In this document: one piece after another, positions 8,181 to 16,255 of the stretch
Layout of the letters: the number at the start of each line of letters is the position of its first letter
Position numbering within the stretch: position 1 is the first letter of the stretch
Assembly: GCA_947246475.1 (NCBI GenBank)
Contig: CAMXSH010000023.1
Span: 1 to 35,561 of the forward strand
DNA length: 35,561 nucleotides
Direction: 5' to 3'
DNA from: an uncultured Roseburia sp.
GTDB lineage: Bacteria; Bacillota; Clostridia; Lachnospirales; Lachnospiraceae
Position numbers and translations under genes: made by a program
Notes under the pieces: model-generated
Told to the model about the DNA's origin: nothing
The model's input: the letters and a program-made list of their open reading frames with translations, nothing else
Database searches by the model: none

Positions 8181-9668
8181 ATGAAACTGGAGCAGATTCT
8201 TACAGATGTAGAATATAAAATACTACAGGGGACGTTGAACAAGGATGTAGCTGATATCGCTTATGATTCCCGTAAAACTGTAAAAGGTGGGATGTTTGTG
8301 GCGATTCAGGGAACCGTGGTGGATGGTCATAAATTTATCGATAGTGCGGTGGAAGCAGGCGCAGAAGTGATCGTGGCGGAAAAGGAGACAAGTGTAGAAA
8401 ACAAGGATGTTACAGTTCTTCAGGTGGAAAACGGACGAAAAGCACTGAGTCTTATGTCCGCTGCCTATTTTGACCATCCGGCGAAAAAAATGATCACTGT
8501 GGGAATCACTGGAACCAAGGGCAAGTCTACTACCGAGCACATGGTACGGGATATCATCGAAAAATCGGGAAAGACCTGCGGGATCATCGGCACAGTGGGA
8601 GCTTTCATAGATGGAAAGACTGTCCCTACCGAGCACACGACGCCGGAATCCTATGAGCTCCAGAAGCTTTTTGCCATGATGGTGGAAGCGGGCTGCGAGT
8701 ATATGGTTATGGAGGTATCTTCCCAGGGGATCAAGATGGACCGCGTGGCGGGGATCGAATTTGATTATGGCGTCTTCACCAATATTTCGCCAGATCACAT
8801 CGGACCGGGAGAGCATGAAAACTTTGAAGAATATCTTTCCTGTAAGGCAGAGCTGTTTCGGCGTTGTAAGACAGGTATCATCAACCGGGATGATGAACAT
8901 TATGATGATATTGTAAAAAGTGCCGCCTGCCGTATTATCACCTTTGGAACACAGGAAGAAGCTGATATGCGGGCACGGGATATCCAGCATGTTTCCAAGG
9001 GTGGTGAGCTTTCCATGGAATTTCGGGCGGAAGGGGCACTGGAAGGTAAAATTATCGTAGGTCTGCCAGGCCGTTTTAATATTTACAATGCATTGTGTGC
9101 AGCGTGTACAGGCGTGGCGCTGGGAATGCCGGAAGAAGTCATTCTTCATGCCCTGGAACATGTGAATGTGCGGGGCAGAGTAGAAGTGATGCCAGTTTCT
9201 GAGGACTTTTCTGTGCTGATTGATTTTGCCCATAATGGCGTGAGTTCAGAAAGCGTTCTTTCTACATTGAGAGAATACAACCCTCATCGAATTGTGAGTA
9301 TTTTTGGCTGCGGAGGAAACCGGAGCAAGGTCAGGCGTTATGAGATGGGAGAGGTGATCGGCAGGATGTCGGAGCTTGCCATAATCACCAGCGATAATCC
9401 CCGCCGGGAAGATGTTATGGATATCATCGAGGATATTAAGGTGGGGATGGCGAAATCGGATGGAACATATGTGGTGATCCCCGACCGGGAAGAAGCAGTG
9501 GCATATGCCCTGGAACATGCGGAAAAAGGGGATATGATCATCCTTCTTGGGAAGGGACATGAAGAGTATCAGGAGATCAACGGAGTTAAACATCATTACA
9601 GTGAAAGGGAAGCCGTTGTCAAAGGAATGAAAAAAGTATATGGAAAAGACTTTAGTTTTATGTTATAA
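8181..9668 (+). CDS. murE: UDP-MurNAc-tripeptide synthetase, meso-DAP type
   Basis: The 495-residue Mur ligase adds the third amino acid of the peptidoglycan stem peptide to UDP-MurNAc-L-Ala-D-Glu using ATP. The N-terminal domain has YDSRKTVKGGMFVAIQG, which contacts UDP. The P-loop is GTKGKS (111-116). The lysine that is carbamylated in the family is K222 in CKAELF. Substrate choice is shown by DNPR (405-408): this motif accompanies meso-diaminopimelate, whereas lysine-adding enzymes differ there. AGGAGG precedes the ATG. It stands outside any dcw cluster, so it may be the sole MurE or a second copy; the window cannot tell. Confidence 0.93.
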   Translation: MKLEQILTDVEYKILQGTLNKDVADIAYDSRKTVKGGMFVAIQGTVVDGHKFIDSAVEAGAEVIVAEKETSVENKDVTVLQVENGRKALSLMSAAYFDHPAKKMITVGITGTKGKSTTEHMVRDIIEKSGKTCGIIGTVGAFIDGKTVPTEHTTPESYELQKLFAMMVEAGCEYMVMEVSSQGIKMDRVAGIEFDYGVFTNISPDHIGPGEHENFEEYLSCKAELFRRCKTGIINRDDEHYDDIVKSAACRIITFGTQEEADMRARDIQHVSKGGELSMEFRAEGALEGKIIVGLPGRFNIYNALCAACTGVALGMPEEVILHALEHVNVRGRVEVMPVSEDFSVLIDFAHNGVSSESVLSTLREYNPHRIVSIFGCGGNRSKVRRYEMGEVIGRMSELAIITSDNPRREDVMDIIEDIKVGMAKSDGTYVVIPDREEAVAYALEHAEKGDMIILLGKGHEEYQEINGVKHHYSEREAVVKGMKKVYGKDFSFML

Positions 9669-9745
9669 TTGCCGATAATTAGAGTAAAGACCTGATGGCA
9701 AGGAGGTTGTCAGGAAGTTTTTATTTTAGAAAGGAGTCGAGGATT

Positions 9746-10495
9746 ATGTGTGCAATGTTCAATAATTCACTTGCAAATTCTTTGTTCGGAAGCCGGAATT
9801 CCATATGGTCAGGAAGTTTTCTTTCTGCCTCTAACCTTGGGGATCTGGGACTGATGAAAAGTGGTGTTTACACCAAGATGCTGAAGTCCTATTATGAAAA
9901 AGTAGGCAGTGATACAGAGACAAAGACAGAAAGCAGCAGTAGTACCAGCAGCAGTAACACATCTTCAACCTGGGATGATGTCCGCAAAAAATATATTACC
10001 CCTGAGGTGACAGTGGATCCAAAGGCGGTGGAAGCGGAAAAAGCGCTGTCCAACATCAAGAGCACTTCCAAAAACCTGAGTAAGGACGCAAGCGCGCTGG
10101 CAAACATGGATTTTGACAGTAGTAGCAGGGATGAGATCTACGATGCTGTGAAAAAGATGGCTGACAGCTACAATGCCGTAGTGGAAGGTTCAAAGAAGAG
10201 CAGTCTTCCCAGCAGCATAACGAAGAGTGTATCATGGATGATGGATGATACAAAGAGTAATACTAAACAGTTGGAGAGGATGGGCATTACCATCGGCGAG
10301 GATAATAAGATCAATATTGATAAAGACAAATTTGCTCAGGCAAATTTGAGCGATATCAAGGCTTTCTTTGGTGGAAGCGGAAGTTTTGCAGATCGCAATG
10401 CTCAGAGGGCAAACGGATTTGTTAATCTGGCCTCCAATCAGATGATGATGAATATAGGAAAATCATTCTATTCAAGTACTGGCGTTCTGAGCTAA
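9746..10495 (+). CDS. Hypothetical protein resembling the FliD C-terminal domain
   Basis: The 249-residue protein has no signal peptide or membrane segment. After an N-terminal part that is rich in N, S and G, there is a serine/threonine-rich linker at about 52-72. Residues 95-235 resemble the end of flagellar cap protein FliD: 'VKKMADSYNAVV', then a short helical part, then 'LERMGITIGEDNKINID', 'KFAQANLSDIKAFFGG' and 'RANGFVNLASNQ'. In FliD this is 'L-x-x-L-G-I-T-x-x-x-x-G-x-L-x-x-D...F-x-x-L'. No flagellar gene is nearby, and the D0-D3 body of a full FliD is missing. Start ATG 9746 is chosen for AAAGGAG about 9 nt upstream. The similarity is from memory of the family and needs a profile search. 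Confidence 0.65.
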   Translation: MCAMFNNSLANSLFGSRNSIWSGSFLSASNLGDLGLMKSGVYTKMLKSYYEKVGSDTETKTESSSSTSSSNTSSTWDDVRKKYITPEVTVDPKAVEAEKALSNIKSTSKNLSKDASALANMDFDSSSRDEIYDAVKKMADSYNAVVEGSKKSSLPSSITKSVSWMMDDTKSNTKQLERMGITIGEDNKINIDKDKFAQANLSDIKAFFGGSGSFADRNAQRANGFVNLASNQMMMNIGKSFYSSTGVLS

Positions 10496-10540
10496 GGACT
10501 CCAGATGAATTGAATTACATGTTTTACAGGTTCACTTTGA

Positions 10541-10581
10541 GCACAGGCATTGGGGTTGCCGCAGGGCACGAATGCTTGTGC
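10541..10581. other. Imperfect hairpin between FliD-like gene and rsmE
   Basis: GCACAGGCATT (10541-10551) pairs with AATGCTTGTGC (10571-10581) with one G-U pair and a 19-nt loop. Only TTATT follows, so a terminator role is doubtful; it may separate the two transcripts weakly. Confidence 0.35.
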
Positions 10582-10619
10582 TTATTGTGTTGCTGAAACC
10601 AGAGAGGAGATTTGGGCAG

Positions 10620-11375
10620 GTGTATCGTTTTTTTGTTCCAGTGGAACAGATCTTTGAAAGTACAGCGGAGATTATCGGAGACGATGTGAATCATATTAAA
10701 AATGTTTTGCGGATGGGAACCGGAGGGCATATTATGATCACCGATGGACGGGGGATGGATTATCATTGTATCATACGTGGTATTGAACCGGGCCAGGTGC
10801 TGCTGGACATCGAAAAGAAAGAGCCGGTAAGAACGGAGCTTCCCGTGGAGATCGTGCTGTTTCAGGCACTTCCCAAAGCGGATAAGATGGAGCTGATCAT
10901 CCAGAAGGCGGTTGAACTGGGAGCTGCTAAGATTGTTCCCGTGCGTACCAGACGGTCTGTGGTTCGCCTGGATGACAAAAAAGCAGAAAAAAAGAGACAG
11001 CGCTGGCAGAGCATTGCCGAGGCGGCAGCCAAGCAGAGCGGGCGGGGAATTGTGCCAGAGGTGGGAGAAGTGGTTTCCTTTGGTGAGGCATGTGCACAGG
11101 GCCAGGAGCTGGAACACAGTATTATCCCTTACGAGCTGTACGATGATATGTCAGAGACGGCAAAGACGGTGAGCCGCATCGTACAGGGAGTCTCCATCGG
11201 CATATTTATCGGCCCGGAAGGGGGATTTGAGCGGGGCGAGGTGGAACAGGCGATGGAAGCCGGAGCCCTGCCGGTGTCTCTGGGCAGGCGCATCTTACGG
11301 ACGGAGACGGCAGGACTTACAATCCTGTCTGTACTGATGTTTCAGATAGAAAAAGACTATGCAGGAGAGGTTTGA
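10620..11375 (+). CDS. rsmE: 16S rRNA m3U1498 methyltransferase
   Basis: The 251-residue SPOUT-class methyltransferase N3-methylates U1498 of 16S rRNA using S-adenosylmethionine. The start 'YRFFV', the segment 'HIKNVLRMG', 'LFQALPKADKMELIIQKAVELG', 'GPEGGF' (from G198) and 'LGRRILRTETAGLTILSVL' are all classic RsmE signatures; the last two form the knotted SAM site. I chose the GTG at 10620 because AGAGGAGA at 10603-10610 has 9-nt spacing and it gives the usual (M)-Y-R-F-F start. It ends 5 nt before the cysteine desulfurase start, so the two are co-transcribed. Confidence 0.93.
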   Translation: MYRFFVPVEQIFESTAEIIGDDVNHIKNVLRMGTGGHIMITDGRGMDYHCIIRGIEPGQVLLDIEKKEPVRTELPVEIVLFQALPKADKMELIIQKAVELGAAKIVPVRTRRSVVRLDDKKAEKKRQRWQSIAEAAAKQSGRGIVPEVGEVVSFGEACAQGQELEHSIIPYELYDDMSETAKTVSRIVQGVSIGIFIGPEGGFERGEVEQAMEAGALPVSLGRRILRTETAGLTILSVLMFQIEKDYAGEV

Positions 11376-11380
11376 CATAT

Positions 11381-12547
11381 ATGGAGGCATACTTGGATAA
11401 TGCAGCCACCACAAAAGCTTTTGATGAGGTGGGAGATCTGGTCCGTCAGATCATGTGCGTGGACTATGGAAATCCCTCTTCCCTTCATATGAAGGGAGTA
11501 GAGGCGGAACGGTATATCAGAGAGGCGGGAGATAAGATCGCAGCCACGCTGAAATGCAGCCGGAAAAATATCGTATTTACCTCTGGGGGGACAGAGAGCA
11601 ATAATATGGCGATCATTGGCGGCGTGATGGCAAACAGACGGCGTGGAAGACATGTGGTCACTACCTGCTTTGAGCACGCGGCGGTGTACCAGCCCTGTCT
11701 GTATCTGGAGGAAAATTATGACTGCGAGGTCACCTATCTTCCTGTGGACCGTATGGGACATATAGATCCCGGAAAGCTCAGAGAGGCGCTCCGGGAGGAT
11801 ACGGTACTGGTGTCTGTGATGATGGTAAATAACGAAGTGGGCGCTGTACTGGATGTGGGGAGTATTGGGAGGACTATTAAAGAATATAATAAAGATATAC
11901 TGTTTCACGTAGATGCCATTCAGGCATATGGAAAAATGATGATTCATCCCCAAAAGCTGAATATTGACCTGCTTTCTGCCAGCGGCCATAAGATACATGG
12001 ACCAAAGGGAACAGGATTTTTGTATATGGCAGAAGGAGTCCGGCTCCATCCATTTATGCATGGGGGCGGCCAGCAGCAGGGAAGGCGTTCTGGTACAGAA
12101 AATGTACCAGGAGCCGCAGGACTGGCCCTGGCAGCAGAGATGATGTATCAGGATCATCATGACAAGGTTCAGCAGATGTATGATAAAAAACGGCTCCTTA
12201 TCGGGCTTTTGGAACAGATTGAAGGGGTGCATATCCATGCCTGTCAGAAGGAAGAAGTGGAAAATACAGCTCCGCATATTGTGAGCGCAGGCATAGAGGG
12301 GATCCGCAGCGAGGTTCTTTTACATGCGCTGGAGGAAAGAGGAGTTTATGTATCATCTGGTTCCGCCTGTTCTTCCAATCATCCGGGGATCAGTTCCACC
12401 CTTCAGGCCATCGGGGTAAAAAAAGAACTGCTGGACGCAACGATCCGATTCAGCATTTCCGTGCATACGACGGAGAAGGAACTGCAGTATGCAGTGGAAC
12501 AACTGAAGGAACTTCTGCCGGTGCTGCGGCGATATGTCAGGAGATAG
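11381..12547 (+). CDS. Cysteine desulfurase, NifS/IscS family
   Basis: The 388-residue PLP enzyme takes sulfur from L-cysteine and passes it on as persulfide. Signatures are LDNAATT at the start, 'FTSGGTESNN', 'FEHAAV' (histidine that stacks on PLP), 'SASGHKIHGPKGTGF' with PLP lysine K204, 'RSGTENV', and the sulfur-accepting C330 in SSGSACSS. It is followed after 28 nt by thiI, as Bacillus nifZ is, so its main client is probably ThiI for 4-thiouridine in tRNA. I chose ATG 11381 since GGAGAGG (11364-11370) lies 10 nt upstream; an in-frame TTG at 11372 would sit on that site. Confidence 0.93.
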   Translation: MEAYLDNAATTKAFDEVGDLVRQIMCVDYGNPSSLHMKGVEAERYIREAGDKIAATLKCSRKNIVFTSGGTESNNMAIIGGVMANRRRGRHVVTTCFEHAAVYQPCLYLEENYDCEVTYLPVDRMGHIDPGKLREALREDTVLVSVMMVNNEVGAVLDVGSIGRTIKEYNKDILFHVDAIQAYGKMMIHPQKLNIDLLSASGHKIHGPKGTGFLYMAEGVRLHPFMHGGGQQQGRRSGTENVPGAAGLALAAEMMYQDHHDKVQQMYDKKRLLIGLLEQIEGVHIHACQKEEVENTAPHIVSAGIEGIRSEVLLHALEERGVYVSSGSACSSNHPGISSTLQAIGVKKELLDATIRFSISVHTTEKELQYAVEQLKELLPVLRRYVRR

Positions 12548-12575
12548 AAGATAAAGGAAATGAGGAAATTATAAA

Positions 12576-13757
12576 ATGGTAAAAGCATTTTTGATCAAAT
12601 ATTCAGAGATTGGAATCAAGGGAAAAAACAGATATATGTTTGAAGACGCCCTCCGGGACAGGGTAAAGGAGAAATTGGAAAAATGTGAGGGAGAATTTCT
12701 CGTAGAGAGGGAAAACGGCAGGATCTATGTAGAAGCAAAGAGTGAATATGATTTTGAAGAGGTGGTCGGCCAGCTCAGTAAATGTTTTGGCATCGCCCAT
12801 ATCTGCCCGGTGGTGCTGGTAGAAGATAAAACCTTTGAGATTGTGTGTAAAGAACTTGTGGATCATATGAAGGAGGAACTGGGCGACCGGGAATTTACCT
12901 TCAAAGTATTTGCCAAGAGAAGTGATAAGAACTATGTAATGACCAGCCCAGAGATCTGCCGGGAGGCCGGGGCATACATTATAGACCATATTCCTGGCGC
13001 TAAAGTGGACGTGCACCACCCGGAGGTTTCTGTAAATATTGAGATCCGCCACCGTGCCTATGTGTATGTGAGCAGTATCAAAGGACCAGGGGGGATGCCT
13101 GTGGGAACCAGTGGAAAGGCAATGCTTCTGTTGTCCGGGGGCATAGACAGTCCTGTGGCTGGTTATATGATGGCGAAGAGAGGCGTGCGCATCGAGGCCG
13201 TTTACTTTCATGCTCCGCCGTATACCAGCGAGCGGGCGAAACAGAAGGTCGTGGATCTGGCAGAGCTGGTCAGTGATTATGCAGGAGAGATCCGCCTTCA
13301 TGTTGTAAATTTTACTGACATTCAGATGTATATATACGATAAATGTCCCCATGATGAGCTCACGATCATTATGAGGCGTTATATGATGAAGATCGCAGAG
13401 CACATCGCTGGTGAGACGGACTGCATGTCCCTGATCACCGGAGAAAGTGTGGGACAGGTGGCGAGCCAGACCATGCAGAGCCTGGTGGCGACCAATGCGG
13501 TGTGCAGGATGCCGGTATTCCGTCCAGTGATTGCTTTTGACAAACAGGATATTATTGATATTGCGGAGAAGATCAATACTTTTGAGACTTCGATCCTCCC
13601 ATATGAAGACTGTTGCACGACTTTTGTGGCGAAACATCCTGTGACAAAACCGGATCTGTACAAGATTGAAAAATCCGAGAGAAACCTGGAAGAAAAGATT
13701 GATGAAATGTTTGAAAAAGCAGTTTCAGAGAGGGAGATTATTTCCGTAAAAATGTAA
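12576..13757 (+). CDS. thiI: tRNA 4-thiouridine synthase
   Basis: The 393-residue enzyme adenylates U8 of tRNA and replaces oxygen with sulfur. An N-terminal ferredoxin-like plus THUMP region (about 1-165, ending HRAYVYVSSIKGPGGMPVG) binds tRNA. The PP-loop is SGGIDS (187-192). EDCC near residue 348 and 'ESVGQVASQT' are further family marks. It lacks the C-terminal rhodanese domain of E. coli ThiI, as in Bacillus, so sulfur must come from a partner, most likely the desulfurase just upstream. A role in thiazole synthesis is not expected without the rhodanese domain. Start ATG follows a weak AGGAAATGAGG site. Confidence 0.94.
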   Translation: MVKAFLIKYSEIGIKGKNRYMFEDALRDRVKEKLEKCEGEFLVERENGRIYVEAKSEYDFEEVVGQLSKCFGIAHICPVVLVEDKTFEIVCKELVDHMKEELGDREFTFKVFAKRSDKNYVMTSPEICREAGAYIIDHIPGAKVDVHHPEVSVNIEIRHRAYVYVSSIKGPGGMPVGTSGKAMLLLSGGIDSPVAGYMMAKRGVRIEAVYFHAPPYTSERAKQKVVDLAELVSDYAGEIRLHVVNFTDIQMYIYDKCPHDELTIIMRRYMMKIAEHIAGETDCMSLITGESVGQVASQTMQSLVATNAVCRMPVFRPVIAFDKQDIIDIAEKINTFETSILPYEDCCTTFVAKHPVTKPDLYKIEKSERNLEEKIDEMFEKAVSEREIISVKM

Positions 13758-13793
13758 AAAGGACTGCCTCCTGAAATACAGGTCTCACAGTCC
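13756..13793 (-). terminator. Rho-independent terminator for the HPr-like gene
   Basis: Read on the minus strand, GGACTG (13793-13788) pairs with CAGTCC (13766-13761), with an inner CCTG/CAGG helix, and a run of five Ts follows (13760-13756). It overlaps the thiI stop codon region. On the plus strand there is no T-run after it, so it serves the minus-strand gene. Confidence 0.7.
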
Positions 13794-13839
13794 CCACATT
13801 GTACTTTTTGTACCCCATATGTGATGTAACAAATCCCAA

Positions 13840-14070
13840 TTAGACGATGAATGGTTCCAGTTTTGAAAGAATCTCGTCTACATCGTTTTCGTTGTGGATA
13901 TTCAGGTCGATGGGCTTGGAAAGATCAAGGCTGAATATACCCATGATGGATTTGGCGTCGATCACATATCTTCCTGAAACAAGATCAAATTCCGCATCAA
14001 ATTTGGTAACTTCATTGACAAACGCTTTTACTTTATCAATGGAATTCAAAGATATTTTTACTGTTTTCAT
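13840..14070 (-). CDS. HPr-fold protein lacking the catalytic histidine (Crh-like)
   Basis: The 76-residue protein has the length and fold pattern of HPr. 'KFDAEFDL' and 'AKSIMGIFSLDLS' match HPr around the regulatory serine (Ser46 in HPr numbering), which HPr kinase would phosphorylate. The N-terminal 'GIHARPA' motif is missing: aligned residues read roughly S-I-D-K-V-K-A, so the PEP-dependent phosphorylation site His15 is absent. This is the state of Bacillus Crh, a regulator of catabolite control that cannot carry phosphate to sugars. I infer a regulatory rather than transport role. AAAGGAGG precedes the ATG. No enzyme I, EII or HPr kinase is in the window. Confidence 0.8.
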   Translation of the reverse strand: MKTVKISLNSIDKVKAFVNEVTKFDAEFDLVSGRYVIDAKSIMGIFSLDLSKPIDLNIHNENDVDEILSKLEPFIV

Positions 14071-14126
14071 AATAATTCCTCCTTTTCTATTATTTTGAAA
14101 GCTGCTTCAAACATCTTCCAGTTATT

Positions 14127-14155
14127 ATACTATTATGTAACCTAAATTATGTCAA
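14127..14155 (-). promoter_or_regulatory. Sigma-A-type promoter for the HPr-like gene
   Basis: On the minus strand, perfect TTGACA (14155-14150), a 17-nt spacer and TAGTAT (14132-14127) lie about 57 nt upstream of the HPr-like ATG. Confidence 0.65.
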
Positions 14156-14222
14156 TAGAAAAAAGTGACCACGTGAAAAAAAAATAAAGATTATTTTTGT
14201 GCAAAATGTAGAAAGGAAAATA

Positions 14223-14260
14223 CACTTTTTGGTAAATTGCAGAAAAAGATACCAAAAGTG
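14223..14260 (+). other. Hairpin directly upstream of mtaB
   Basis: CACTTTTTGGTA (14223-14234) pairs with TACCAAAAGTG (14250-14260) with one bulged T; 12 nt separate it from the mtaB ATG. No ribosome binding site is seen in those 12 nt, while AAAGGA lies just before the hairpin (14213-14218). Confidence 0.5.
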
Positions 14261-14272
14261 CAATAAAAATAT

Positions 14273-15589
14273 ATGAAAGCTGCATTTTTAACCCTTGGCT
14301 GTAAAGTGAATTTTTATGAAACAGAAAAAATGATGGCAGATTTTCAGAAGCATGGAATCGACATTGTAGAGTTTGGACAAGCGGCAGATATCTGTATTAT
14401 CAATACCTGTACGGTTACCAATATCGCTGACCGCAAATCCAGACAGATGCTTCACCGGGCAAAGAAAAAAAATCCACAGAGTATTGTGGCAGCAGTTGGG
14501 TGTTACGTGGAGAGCGGAGGGGAAGAGCTTCTTAAAGATCCCTCTGTGGATGTGGCATTTTCTAATCGTGACAAGGGAAGTATCGCTCAAAAAGTACTGG
14601 AATATATGAAGAGCCAGGGCGTGTCAGAGGATCCCATCCCACAGGCAGTCTGCAGCGGGCAGAGCGATCCTGTGCGGGACCGCACAAGAAAATATATTAA
14701 GATTCAGGATGGCTGCAACCAGTTCTGCAGCTATTGCATGATTCCCTATGTAAGGGGAGGCGGTGTGCTCTCCAGCAGGGACGCAGAGGACATTCTAAAA
14801 GAAATCCGTCTGGTGGCGGAAGAGGGATATAAAGAGGTGGTACTCACAGGGATCCACTTGTCCTCCTATGGTGTGGACCGTTCTGGTGAGAAACAGTTTG
14901 CAGCCCTAAAAGGAAGACCGCTGGTGTCACTTCTGCAGAAGATCAATGAAATCCAGGGAATTGAGAGGATCCGGCTGGGTTCACTGGAACCGCGTATCAT
15001 CTGTACAGAATTTATGGAGGGCTTGATGGCTGTGACAAAGCTGTGTCCTCATTTTCATCTTTCCCTGCAGAGCGGCTGTGACGCCACACTGAAACGGATG
15101 AACCGACATTACACAGCGGCTGTTTACAGAGAAAAATGCGACATGCTGAGAAAATATTTTGAACATCCTGCCATCACTACAGATGTGATCGCAGGGTTTC
15201 CAGGAGAGACCGAAGAAGAGTTCGAGATGACAAGGGGATTTGTTAAGGAGATCGGATTTGCCGATATTCATGTCTTTTCTTACAGTGTACGCAGCGGCAC
15301 AAAAGCGGCGGGTATGAAGGGCCAGGTGCCTCCAGAAGTCAAACACCGGCGCAGCGAGATTCTGATGGCAGACGCCAGACAGGGGAAAACCAAATTTGAG
15401 GAATGGTTTATTGGAAGAGAGGAAAAAATACTCTTTGAGGAGATCCGAAGCATTGAGGGAAAGGAATATCTGACTGGGCATAACGAGCGGTATGTGATGG
15501 TAAAGATTCCCAGAGATGAGGCAGAGACTGCGGGATTTATGGAGAACAGCATCGGCAGTATCCGAATCCAGGAGACAAATTTAATATAA
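14273..15589 (+). CDS. mtaB: tRNA ms2t6A37 methylthiotransferase
   Basis: The 438-residue radical SAM enzyme converts t6A37 of tRNA to its 2-methylthio form. The N-terminal MTTase domain starts 'LTLGCKVN' (C10), which separates MtaB from MiaB and RimO, with C46 in INTCTVTN and a cysteine in VGCYVE for the auxiliary cluster. The radical SAM cluster is C148-x3-C152-x2-C155 in DGCNQFCSYCMIPYVRGG. The C-terminal TRAM-like region (about 375-438) binds RNA. It is the third or fourth RNA-modification gene in this part of the window. A clear Shine-Dalgarno site is lacking; see the upstream hairpin. Confidence 0.93.
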   Translation: MKAAFLTLGCKVNFYETEKMMADFQKHGIDIVEFGQAADICIINTCTVTNIADRKSRQMLHRAKKKNPQSIVAAVGCYVESGGEELLKDPSVDVAFSNRDKGSIAQKVLEYMKSQGVSEDPIPQAVCSGQSDPVRDRTRKYIKIQDGCNQFCSYCMIPYVRGGGVLSSRDAEDILKEIRLVAEEGYKEVVLTGIHLSSYGVDRSGEKQFAALKGRPLVSLLQKINEIQGIERIRLGSLEPRIICTEFMEGLMAVTKLCPHFHLSLQSGCDATLKRMNRHYTAAVYREKCDMLRKYFEHPAITTDVIAGFPGETEEEFEMTRGFVKEIGFADIHVFSYSVRSGTKAAGMKGQVPPEVKHRRSEILMADARQGKTKFEEWFIGREEKILFEEIRSIEGKEYLTGHNERYVMVKIPRDEAETAGFMENSIGSIRIQETNLI

Positions 15590-15596
15590 AAAACTA

Positions 15597-15625
15597 TTGC
15601 GAATTTAAGATACTTATATTAAAAT
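15597..15625 (+). promoter_or_regulatory. Promoter of the ireB operon
   Basis: TTGCGA (15597-15602), a 17-nt spacer and TAAAAT (15620-15625) follow the mtaB stop by a few bases. It would give a leader of about 130 nt before ireB. Confidence 0.5.
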
Positions 15626-15764
15626 GATACCAGGGTAAAAGCGTTGAGATGTAAAAGCAGTTCCGATGGGGGACGGCTGGGGCAGAATACTTTTTGGTCC
15701 CATGAGTATTTAAATTTAATTTGTTATATCTTTTTAGGAAAATGGTTTCAGAATGGGGGACAAT
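15626..15764 (+). other. Long ireB leader with alternative base-pairing
   Basis: The leader holds two interleaved pairings: ATGGG (15666-15670) with CCCAT (15699-15703), and AATACT (15686-15691) with AGTATT (15705-15710). They cross, so they form either a pseudoknot or two exclusive states. I do not recognise a known riboswitch class. Confidence 0.3.
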
Positions 15765-16025
15765 ATGCAGGAAATGAATAATACCCAGCTTTTTAAAGTA
15801 GATGTAGAAAAAGATTTTGATGTAAGAGATGTGATCGCATCCGTATATGCGGCACTTACAGAAAAGGGGTACAACCCGGTCAATCAGATCGTTGGCTATC
15901 TGATGTCAGGAGATCCCACTTATATAACCAGCCACAAAGGAGCAAGAAGCCTGATTATGCGGGCGGAGCGGGATGAGATCATCGAACTGTTTTTAGAGGA
16001 TTATATAAAGAACAACTTGAAATAA
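15765..16025 (+). CDS. ireB: IreB-family regulatory phosphoprotein
   Basis: The 86-residue protein belongs to the former DUF965/YrzL family. Its core 'DVRDVIASVYAALTEKGYNPVNQIVGYLMSGDPTYITSHKGARSLI' followed by 'ERDEIIELFLEDYIK' is close to invariant across Firmicutes. In Enterococcus, IreB is phosphorylated on N-terminal threonines by the PASTA kinase IreK and restrains cephalosporin resistance; T7 is the candidate here. ATG 15765 is chosen because GGGGGA lies 4-5 nt upstream, and the in-frame ATG at 15753 would include that site. It heads the conserved ireB-ruvX-DUF1292 run, but a long spacer separates it from ruvX here. Confidence 0.93.
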   Translation: MQEMNNTQLFKVDVEKDFDVRDVIASVYAALTEKGYNPVNQIVGYLMSGDPTYITSHKGARSLIMRAERDEIIELFLEDYIKNNLK

Positions 16026-16097
16026 GTGAGCCGCGTTGTCCTTCGGTTTTGGAATTTGTGTAGGAACATGACCATCTGCAGGCAGCAAGTGTACATT

Positions 16098-16215
16098 ACT
16101 TTTGGAACAGGTGCGGGAGCACCTGCCCCCCAGCCGTTGACAATCGCATGCTCGCATGCAGATTGCCAACGGCTGGGGGACAGAAGCTGGCGAAGCCAGA
16201 TTGTTCCCCAAAAGT
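16098..16215. ncRNA. Candidate structured RNA or folded repeat: four-way junction
   Basis: The closing stem ACTTTTGG (16098-16105) pairs with CCAAAAGT (16208-16215). Inside are three hairpins. First is CAGGTGC/GCACCTG (16108-16125) with GGGA, a GNRA-type tetraloop. Second is a long hairpin, 16127-16179: 13 perfect pairs (CCCCCAGCCGTTG with its complement), an A-C mismatch, five more pairs, and a GCATG/CATGC top with a CTCG loop. Third is CTGGC/GCCAG (16187-16199) with a GAA loop. The overall shape is a cloverleaf, but the arm lengths and loops do not fit a tRNA. It could be an RNA domain, or a palindromic mobile repeat acting as DNA. No known family is recognised. Confidence 0.55.
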
Positions 16216-16255
16216 GTAAATTGTTAAGCTGAGTAAGCAGTTTCCCAAGCCTGTA

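Noticed and set aside
8223-9233. Long minus-strand open frame (336 codons)
   Set aside because: It lies wholly inside murE, whose conserved motifs are all on the plus strand; the minus-strand protein is rich in H, C and F with no family pattern.
12603-13637. Minus-strand open frame (344 codons) opposite thiI
   Set aside because: thiI is complete with THUMP and PP-loop motifs; this frame has no recognisable domain.
16098-16215. tRNA or tmRNA as explanation of the cloverleaf fold
   Set aside because: Arm lengths, a 23-bp middle arm and the lack of a TTCRA T-loop and CCA end rule out a tRNA; no tmRNA tag frame is visible.
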